Source: JALZCH01 sp036400075 (GTDB lineage Bacteria; Acidobacteriota; Blastocatellia; Pyrinomonadales; Pyrinomonadaceae). Taken from it: a stretch of DNA of 39,851 nucleotides. Location: NCBI GenBank assembly GCA_036400075.1, contig DASWLV010000230.1, positions 1 through 39,851 on the forward strand. Reading direction: 5' to 3'. Positions 34,087 through 39,851 of this stretch are shown here, piece after piece. Made by a program: the position numbers and the translations under genes. The notes below the pieces were generated by a model. That model was not told the origin of the DNA and searched no databases. It worked only from the letters and a program-made list of their open reading frames with translations. Each line of letters starts with the position of its first letter. Position 1 is the first letter of the stretch.

Positions 34087-35667
34087 CTATCTGCGAAACA
34101 TTGCCAGCATTCGATTTGTCACCAAAAATCCGCCGGCAATGTTGATAGTCGCAATCAAAACGGCAATTGCGCCTAAAATGGTCGTTAAATTAAAATTCGC
34201 TCCCGAAAGCTGGAGCATTCCGCCAACCAGAATAATTCCGCTGATGGCGTTCGTGACGCTCATCAAAGGCGTGTGCAGCGCCGGTTTGACGTTCCAGACG
34301 ACTTGCCATCCGACGAAACAGGCGAGCATAAAAACCGTGAAATGTCCGAGCTTTGAAGTCGGCGCAATCATTCCGATGCCGACCAGCGCCGCGCCTGCGA
34401 GCGCGAGCCAAACGGGATTAACGCTCGCGTCGGAATCGTGACCGTGTGAGCTGTGACCTGCGGTTTGAGCAACTGCGACAGGCGGCGTGCTGCGCGCTGC
34501 TACGCCCGGTTCGGGCGCGGGCGGGGGAGTCGGCGGCGGATATGTGATTTTGCCTTCGTGGGCGACGAGCGCGCCGCGAACGACTTGATCTTCTAAATTA
34601 ACTTGCAGCGCGCCGGTTTCCTTGTCGCGCATTTCTTCGAGGAGCGCAACGATTGTCGAGCTGTATAATTGGCTCGAAAGACTCGCCATCCGGCTCGGCA
34701 AATCGGTGTAGCCGATAATCGTGACGCCTTTATGCGTAACTACCGTTCCCGGTTCGGTCATCGCGCAGTTGCCGCCCTGCTCCGCCGCAAGATCAACAAT
34801 CACGGAGCCGGGTTTCATACTTTCGACCATTCCGGTCGTAATCAATTTCGGCGCTGGCTTGCCGGGAATCAAAGCGGTCGTAATGATGATGTCAACTTCC
34901 ATCGCCTGCTGCGCGAACAAAGCCATTTCCGCCTGCAAAAATGCGTCGCTCATCACTTTAGCGTAGCCGCCCTTGCCTTCGCCTTCTTCGGCAATATTGA
35001 TTTCGAGAAAATCCGCGCCCATACTTTTGACCTGATCGCGCGTCGCCGAACGCGGGTCAAACGCCCGCACGATTGCGCCCAGCGAGCGCGCCGCGCCGAT
35101 TGCCGAAAGACCGGCGACGCCCGCGCCGATGACGAGAACTTTTGCCGGTTCGACTTTTCCGGCGGCGGTCATTTGCCCGCCGAAAAATCTCGAAAAATAA
35201 TTTGCCGCCTCGATCACGGCGCGATAACCAGCGATATTCGCCATCGCGCTCAAAGCGTCCATTTTTTGCGCTCTGGTGATGCGCGGAACCGAATCCATCG
35301 CCAGTACAGTAGCGCGCCGCGCCGCAAATTGTTCGAGCAGCCTCGAATTCTGCGCCGCCCAGACGAATCCTACGAGCCAGCCGCCTTCGCGCAACAACTC
35401 TGTTTCGTGAACTCCCAAACTCGCATTTTGCTCCGGCGGGCGAACTTTCATCACCACATCCGACGTAGCCCACAATTCTCTGGTGTCTTCGACGATTATC
35501 GCTCCGGCTTCGAGGTATGCGCCGTCGCGGGCGTCAATCTCGCGCCCGGCGTTTGATTCTACCGCCACTTCAAAACCGAGTTTTTTTAGCCGCATCACCG
35601 TTTGCGGAGTCGCTGCCACGCGGCGCTCGCCGGGATGAATCTCTTTCGGAATTCCGATTCTAGTCAT
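34087..35667 (-). CDS. pntA: Proton-translocating NAD(P)+ transhydrogenase, alpha subunit (fused alpha1-alpha2)
   Basis: About 526 residues from the ATG at 35667. The N-terminal NAD(H)-binding domain I starts 'MTRIGIPKEIHPGERRVAAT' with the Rossmann motif 'VLVIGAGVAGLSAIGAARSLGA' near residue 175. A Pro/His-rich linker (about residues 385-420; PPPTPPPAPEP, HSSHGHDSD) leads to four membrane helices at the C-terminus. This is the fused PntA form. Homologues begin at the IGIPKE strand; an ATG at 35712 would add 15 residues. No strong Shine-Dalgarno is seen for either. A candidate promoter is at 35791-35818. pntB lies downstream after an inserted block of about 1.2 kb. Confidence 0.93.
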   Translation of the reverse strand: MTRIGIPKEIHPGERRVAATPQTVMRLKKLGFEVAVESNAGREIDARDGAYLEAGAIIVEDTRELWATSDVVMKVRPPEQNASLGVHETELLREGGWLVGFVWAAQNSRLLEQFAARRATVLAMDSVPRITRAQKMDALSAMANIAGYRAVIEAANYFSRFFGGQMTAAGKVEPAKVLVIGAGVAGLSAIGAARSLGAIVRAFDPRSATRDQVKSMGADFLEINIAEEGEGKGGYAKVMSDAFLQAEMALFAQQAMEVDIIITTALIPGKPAPKLITTGMVESMKPGSVIVDLAAEQGGNCAMTEPGTVVTHKGVTIIGYTDLPSRMASLSSQLYSSTIVALLEEMRDKETGALQVNLEDQVVRGALVAHEGKITYPPPTPPPAPEPGVAARSTPPVAVAQTAGHSSHGHDSDASVNPVWLALAGAALVGIGMIAPTSKLGHFTVFMLACFVGWQVVWNVKPALHTPLMSVTNAISGIILVGGMLQLSGANFNLTTILGAIAVLIATINIAGGFLVTNRMLAMFRR

Positions 35668-35790
35668 AAATTTTTCAGCAATTTTGCCAGCGCCTGTTGA
35701 GTTGCGCGACATTCAAAACCAAAATGTTTTATTAAGAACGTTTTTTTGAGGCTGTCTCTTTCGCCCGTTATGCTGATTTTCGTCAAGGCT

Positions 35791-35818
35791 AATATACAAG
35801 AGATTTTTGTCCTGTAAA
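35791..35818 (-). promoter_or_regulatory. Candidate promoter for pntA
   Basis: On the minus strand TTTACA (35813-35818), a 16-nt spacer and TATATT (35791-35796) lie upstream of pntA. This is a moderate match that would give a leader of roughly 70-120 nt. Confidence 0.45.
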
Positions 35819-35870
35819 CTTTATTTTTAAAATCTTGCCTCAAATGTTTCTTAATTCGTCCTTCTTCCGC

Positions 35871-35885
35871 GCTCGACAGTCGAGC
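35871..35885. other. 15-nt palindrome upstream of the polymerase gene
   Basis: GCTCGAC-A-GTCGAGC is perfectly symmetric with 7-bp arms, 54 nt before the ATG at 35939. It could be a small hairpin or operator. It does not match a known LexA consensus I can name. Confidence 0.4.
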
Positions 35886-35938
35886 GGCAAATTATTAACA
35901 TTTAACCCGCTTCATTTTCTATTATCACTGAAATCACA

Positions 35939-37708
35939 ATGGAAGTTTATTATCAACTCGTTGCCACTGCGGATGACCTTCATCACATTTGCGAAGAATT
36001 TTCCAAACTGCAAGCCGTCGGTTTGGATTGTGAAACAACCGACCTCGATCCGTACAAAGGCGAATTGCGTCTGATTCAGCTTGCCGCCGCCGCGGACAAT
36101 ATCAAGCTGATTGACCTCAGAAATTTTCCCGATCCGAAAACTAATCCCGATCTTAATTGTCTGCGGGATTTGTTGTTTTCAAACCGCCCGACAAAAGTTC
36201 TGCACAACGCGAAATTCGACGCCAAATGGCTGCGGTTTCATCTCGGCGCGGAGCTTGGCGGCGTTTTCGATACGCTTCTCGGCAGCCAGATTATCGCCGC
36301 TGGCGAGACTGACCGACGCCATAATTTAGCCGATGTGACGCAGGAATTTCTCGGCATCGAATTGGACAAATCGCAGCAAATCAGCGATTGGAGCGCGGCG
36401 GAATTATCAAGCGTTCAGCTCGAATACGGAGCGCGCGATGCGGCGATTGTTTTGCCGCTCAGAGAAAAAATGATCGAGCGTTTCAAGCAGGACGCGCTTT
36501 TGAAAGTCGCACAACTCGAATTTGAATGTGTGATGCCGGTCGCAATGCTCGAATTAAACGGAATTAACATTGACCCGGCGCGCTGGCGCGAGCAGCTTGC
36601 GAAAGTAAAAAAAGACCAGCTCGTCATTGCCGACGAGCTGCAGGATTTGCTCGCGGGCGGAATTATGCAAGGCTCTCTGTTCGGTCGCCCGGAAATTAAT
36701 CTCGATTCGCACACGCAATTAACCGACGCTTTAAAACGCCTCGGCGTACCGCTTCCCGAAACGACTCGCAACTGGCAGTTAGAGCCGCTCGCAAACGACT
36801 ATCCGGTCGTCAAAAAACTGATCGAATACCGCACGGTCGCCAAGGCGATTTCATCTTACGGCGAGAGCTTTCTCGAATACATCAACCCGAAAACCGGGAG
36901 AATTCACGCCGATTTCCGGCAAATCGGCGCGCCGACCGGGAGATTTAGCTGCAATAATCCAAACATCCAGCAGGTTCCGCACGGCGAAGTTTATCGCCGC
37001 TGTTTTCGTGCGCCCGAAGGCAGAAAACTCGTGATTTCCGATTATTCGCAAATCGAACTGAGGATTTTAGCTGATTTTACCGGCGACGAAGGATTTGTCA
37101 GCGCCTTTAATTCCGGTCAGGATTTGCATAAATCTACCGCATCGCAGATTTTCAACGTTCCCATTGATGCCGTAACTTCCGACCAGCGCTCTTTTGCCAA
37201 ACGAATCAATTTCGGAGTGGTTTATGGCATCGGCGCGCAACGCGTCGCAAATCTGACCGGAATCAGTATTGATGAAGCGCGTTCGCTGTTGAGTCGTTAT
37301 TTTCAAACTTATCCGCGCCTCGACGCCTGGCTGCGCGACGCCGCCGTCAGAGCAACGCGAGAACGTCAAGCCAGAACCGCTTCAGGTCGTCTTGCGCGTT
37401 TTCGTTTTGACCCTGAAGATCGTCAGGCAGTTTCGCTCGCCGAAAGAAACGGCAAAAATACGCCGATCCAAGGGACGAGCGCCGATATTTTAAAACGCGC
37501 TTTGCGTCTGCTGCACGAAGAACTGCGCGGGACCTCGGCTTGTCTGGTAAATATTATTCACGACGAAATCGTCGTCGAAACGGACGCCGCAGACGCCGAA
37601 AAAATTGTCGAATGCGTAGAGCGCGCGATGTGTCAGGCGGGTGAGGAATATGTGAAAAAAGTTCCCGTTAAAGTGGAATCGGTCATTGCGGATGAGTGGT
37701 TGAAATAG
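35939..37708 (+). CDS. Family A DNA polymerase with 3'-5' exonuclease and no 5' nuclease domain
   Basis: 589 residues, much shorter than full PolA (about 930), because the N-terminal 5'-3' exonuclease is absent. The DnaQ-type 3'-5' exonuclease is intact: 'GLDCETTDLD' (D30 and E32), 'LHNAKFDAKWL' and 'YGARDAAI'. The polymerase domain has 'TGRFSCNNPNIQQVP', motif A 'DYSQIELRILADFTGDE' (D368), motif B 'RSFAKRINFGVVYGIG' and motif C 'IIHDEIVVE' (HDE at 541-543), so it should be catalytically competent. This 'bifunctional 3'-5' exonuclease/DNA polymerase' type occurs in Acidobacteria and some other groups alongside a full PolA; a repair role is inferred. It has no close operon partner, and a strong hairpin follows the gene. 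Confidence 0.92.
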   Translation: MEVYYQLVATADDLHHICEEFSKLQAVGLDCETTDLDPYKGELRLIQLAAAADNIKLIDLRNFPDPKTNPDLNCLRDLLFSNRPTKVLHNAKFDAKWLRFHLGAELGGVFDTLLGSQIIAAGETDRRHNLADVTQEFLGIELDKSQQISDWSAAELSSVQLEYGARDAAIVLPLREKMIERFKQDALLKVAQLEFECVMPVAMLELNGINIDPARWREQLAKVKKDQLVIADELQDLLAGGIMQGSLFGRPEINLDSHTQLTDALKRLGVPLPETTRNWQLEPLANDYPVVKKLIEYRTVAKAISSYGESFLEYINPKTGRIHADFRQIGAPTGRFSCNNPNIQQVPHGEVYRRCFRAPEGRKLVISDYSQIELRILADFTGDEGFVSAFNSGQDLHKSTASQIFNVPIDAVTSDQRSFAKRINFGVVYGIGAQRVANLTGISIDEARSLLSRYFQTYPRLDAWLRDAAVRATRERQARTASGRLARFRFDPEDRQAVSLAERNGKNTPIQGTSADILKRALRLLHEELRGTSACLVNIIHDEIVVETDAADAEKIVECVERAMCQAGEEYVKKVPVKVESVIADEWLK

Positions 37709-37745
37709 CATCCGCTCTGAACAACAACAGAATTTGATGATGCGA

Positions 37746-37799
37746 AGAAAAATAAATTCACGTTCATTTTGGAGGAAATGAACGTGAATTTATTTTTCT
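37746..37799. terminator. 24-bp perfect hairpin after the polymerase gene
   Basis: 37746-37769 pairs exactly with 37776-37799 around a 6-nt loop (TGGAGG). The outer part is AT-rich, so each strand ends in a T-rich run. It lies 38 nt after the stop and is a good intrinsic terminator candidate in both directions. Confidence 0.85.
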
Positions 37800-38042
37800 C
37801 CGAAAAGAGCGAATTTCAGTTATAATCAAGGCGAGAAAATGGCTGGCATCTGACAGCTATTTTTTATTTCCGTATTTCACTTTTCGGAAATTTTCGCTTT
37901 GATTGAATCGTAAATAAACGCATTCCAAATTTTCAATCAGACGTTTCACGGCAAAACAAAAACTTTACTTTAATGGAATTCCTTTTGTTATGTTTATTTA
38001 ACATAACAAGATAATTTCGCTGTAAAAATCGGGGTTTGAACT
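37800..38042. other. AT-rich leader region of the sugar dehydrogenase gene with a 10-bp palindrome
   Basis: TTGTTATGTT (37985-37994) and AACATAACAA (38000-38009) form a perfect inverted repeat with a 5-nt centre, 33 nt before the ATG at 38043. It could be an operator or an RNA hairpin. No other gene is seen in this stretch. Confidence 0.45.
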
Positions 38043-39851
38043 ATGTTGTCTCGCATCACCTTAGCTTTCTTTGCTTTTTTCTGTCTCACTGTATTGGCTT
38101 TAACTTTGAAATTTCCGGTCACCAAAGTTTCGGCTTTGCCGGACGATTTTACAGACGAGTTCGTCACGGACATCGGCGCTCCGACCGCGCTTGCTTTCAC
38201 GCCGGACGGACGATTGCTGATTACGACGCAGACAGGACAATTGCGCATTTATCAAAACGGCAGCTTGCGCTCCACACCCGCAGTTGATCTCAATTCCCGG
38301 CTTTGCACTAACAGCGAGCAGGGGCTGCTCGGCGTCGCTGTTGATCCTCAGTTTACGACGAATCGTTTCATTTATTTTTATTACACCTTTAATAACGCCG
38401 GGAATTGCGTCAACCGCGTCGCGCGTTTTGTGCTTGCCAATAATAATACGATTAACACGGCAAGCGAGACGATTTTGATTAACAACATTCATTCAACCGG
38501 CGGATACCACAACGCGGGCGATTTGCATTTCGGCAAAGACAATTTGCTTTACATTTCCGTCGGCGATGCCGGCTGCGATTATGCGGGAGATTCGGGATGC
38601 GCCGGAGAGAACGACGCGGCGCGCGACAAGCACGTTCTCCTGGGGAAAATCCTGCGCATCACGCGCGACGGAGCGATTCCAGCCGGAAATCCTTATCAAG
38701 GCGCAAACAGCGGACGCTGCAACGTGACCGGCAGCACGACTGCCGGAAACTGGTGTCAGGAAACTTTTGCGAGCGGGCTGCGAAACCCGTTTCGGTTTGC
38801 GATGGATCCAAACGCGAGCGGCACCAGATTTTTTATCAACGATGTCGGGCAAGCCTCCTGGGAAGAGATTAACGAAGGAATTGCGGGCGCCGATTATGGA
38901 TGGAATACTCGCGAAGGTCACTGTGTTAGGGATTCGATGACCGACTGCGACGCACCGCCCCCGGGTTTAACCAATCCGATTTTCGATTATCCGCACACCG
39001 ACACTTGCCCCGTGGGAGTTTCGGGAAATGCAATTACCGGCGGCGCGTTTGTGCCAAACGGCGTCTGGACGAGCGAATACGACGATTCTTATTTTTTCGG
39101 CGAATACGCTTGCGGCAAGCTTTTCCGAATCAAACCGAACGGTACGGGCGGCTACACTGCGAGCGAGTTCAATGCTCTCAGCACAGGCAGCGTGACTTCA
39201 ATGATTTTCGGACCATATGAAAACACACAGGCACTCTATTACACGAATTATATGGGAGGCGGACAATTGCGCCGAATTCGTTACACCGGCACGGCAAATC
39301 GCAGTCCGGTCGCTTCAGCGACCGCTAATCCGAGTTCGGGCGCGCCGCCGCTAAACGTGAATTTTAATGCTTCCGCAAGCAGCGATGCAGATGGTGACAC
39401 GCTTTCGTTCTCCTGGAATTTCGGTGATGGAACGACCGGAACCGGCGCGACTCCCACACATCGTTATCAAACTAACGGAACTTTTAATGCTGTCGTCACC
39501 GTCACGGACGAACGCGGCGGCAGCGATACGGCGACCGTCAGAATTGATGTCGGGAACACTCCGCCGCAGCCGACAATCACTTCTCCGACCTCGACTCAAT
39601 TGTTCCGCGTCGGCGAAACAATCACACTACAAGGCAGCGCCACCGACCCGCAGGACGGCAATTTGCCGAACAATAGTTTAACCTGGCAGGTTTTGCTGCA
39701 TCACAACGACCACACGCACCCGTTTCTGCCGCCAACCTCCGGCAACAATATCACTTTTACCGCGCCTGCGCCCGAAGATTTGGCGGCTGCGACTGCCAGT
39801 TTTTTGGAAATCCGTTTGACCGCCACCGATTCAACCAATCTGACCACGACC
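38043..39851 (+). CDS. PQQ-dependent sugar dehydrogenase (GSDH family) with PKD domain, 3' end beyond the window
   Basis: The frame is open from the ATG at 38043 to the window edge (603 codons, no stop), so it is partial. Residues 1-30 form a signal peptide. The six-bladed GSDH/soluble glucose dehydrogenase-like propeller shows 'GAPTALAFTPDGRLLITTQTG', 'SEQGLLGVAVDPQF', 'GYHNAGDLHFGKDNLLYISV', 'RDKHVLLGKILRITRDG', 'ASGLRNPFRFAMDP' and 'SWEEINEGIAGADYGW'. From about residue 430 a PKD domain follows ('DADGDTLSFSWNFGDGT', 'VTVTDERGGSDTA'), and then another Ig-like segment with an HHNDHTHPF stretch. It is an exported sugar or aldose oxidoreductase, probably PQQ-dependent; substrate and electron acceptor cannot be assigned. 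Confidence 0.9.
   Translation, partial: MLSRITLAFFAFFCLTVLALTLKFPVTKVSALPDDFTDEFVTDIGAPTALAFTPDGRLLITTQTGQLRIYQNGSLRSTPAVDLNSRLCTNSEQGLLGVAVDPQFTTNRFIYFYYTFNNAGNCVNRVARFVLANNNTINTASETILINNIHSTGGYHNAGDLHFGKDNLLYISVGDAGCDYAGDSGCAGENDAARDKHVLLGKILRITRDGAIPAGNPYQGANSGRCNVTGSTTAGNWCQETFASGLRNPFRFAMDPNASGTRFFINDVGQASWEEINEGIAGADYGWNTREGHCVRDSMTDCDAPPPGLTNPIFDYPHTDTCPVGVSGNAITGGAFVPNGVWTSEYDDSYFFGEYACGKLFRIKPNGTGGYTASEFNALSTGSVTSMIFGPYENTQALYYTNYMGGGQLRRIRYTGTANRSPVASATANPSSGAPPLNVNFNASASSDADGDTLSFSWNFGDGTTGTGATPTHRYQTNGTFNAVVTVTDERGGSDTATVRIDVGNTPPQPTITSPTSTQLFRVGETITLQGSATDPQDGNLPNNSLTWQVLLHHNDHTHPFLPPTSGNNITFTAPAPEDLAAATASFLEIRLTATDSTNLTTT

Noticed and set aside
34669..35556. 295-codon plus-strand frame opposite pntA
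   Set aside because: It is antisense to a gene with complete PntA motifs. Its translation is His/Arg-rich and matches no domain pattern.
35871..35885. LexA/SOS box upstream of the polymerase gene
   Set aside because: The palindrome GCTCGACAGTCGAGC matches neither CTGT-N8-ACAG nor GAAC-N4-GTTC; I keep it only as an unexplained palindrome.

Overview
This window looks like chromosomal DNA of an acidobacterium, most likely class Blastocatellia (Pyrinomonadaceae-like). No rRNA or other phylogenetic marker was compared. The assignment is an inference from the gene set: CSLREA-domain and BNR/FG-GAP giant secreted proteins, a winged-helix/TolB propeller regulator, a DUF5916 outer-membrane protein, a fused-subunit 2-oxoacid:ferredoxin oxidoreductase beside a proton-translocating transhydrogenase, and abundant heptanucleotide tandem repeats. 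I saw no tRNA, rRNA, CRISPR array, transposase or phage gene.

Layout. 1-3.4 kb: a large secreted beta-propeller/FG-GAP protein (minus). 3.4-5.4 kb: an AT-rich island with a compact stand-alone transcription unit (near-consensus promoter, perfect Shine-Dalgarno, 11-codon ORF, switchable stems, terminator), two divergent single-domain response regulators and a 50-aa membrane protein. 5.4-11.9 kb (minus): a manganese-type Nramp transporter, HemW, PurL, and a pair of exported thioredoxin-fold proteins. 12.0-14.2 kb (minus): a winged-helix/WD40-like gene split by a one-base frameshift, followed by a short remnant of an RNase E/G tail. 14.3-19.2 kb (plus): a small Cys/HTH protein and a 1489-aa CSLREA beta-helix protein with dockerin-like and cohesin-like modules. 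19.2-22.1 kb (minus): an RNase E/G with a very large disordered insertion inside its S1 region. 22.7-25.7 kb (plus): a DUF5916 barrel and an NTF2-like exported protein. 26.1-31.3 kb (plus): a 2-oxoacid oxidoreductase operon made of an FAD/Fe-S subunit, gamma-alpha and beta, with two small unknown genes inside it. 31.4-35.7 kb (minus): pntA and pntB separated by an AT-rich insertion holding a membrane protein fused to a DUF433 antitoxin and a DUF5615 PIN-like toxin. 35.9-37.7 kb (plus): a family A DNA polymerase without the 5' nuclease. 38.0 kb to the end (plus): a PQQ-type sugar dehydrogenase with a PKD domain, cut by the window edge.

How genes work together. The 2-oxoacid oxidoreductase operon and the transhydrogenase are convergent and both handle low-potential or pyridine-nucleotide electrons; a shared role in redox balance is plausible but inferred. 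HemW, the exported thioredoxin-fold pair and the Nramp transporter are housekeeping and metal/redox functions without obvious coupling. A recurring signature is arrays of 7-bp repeats. They appear as inverted pairs (hairpins) between genes, and as single in-frame arrays inside linkers of hemW, purL and the winged-helix gene.
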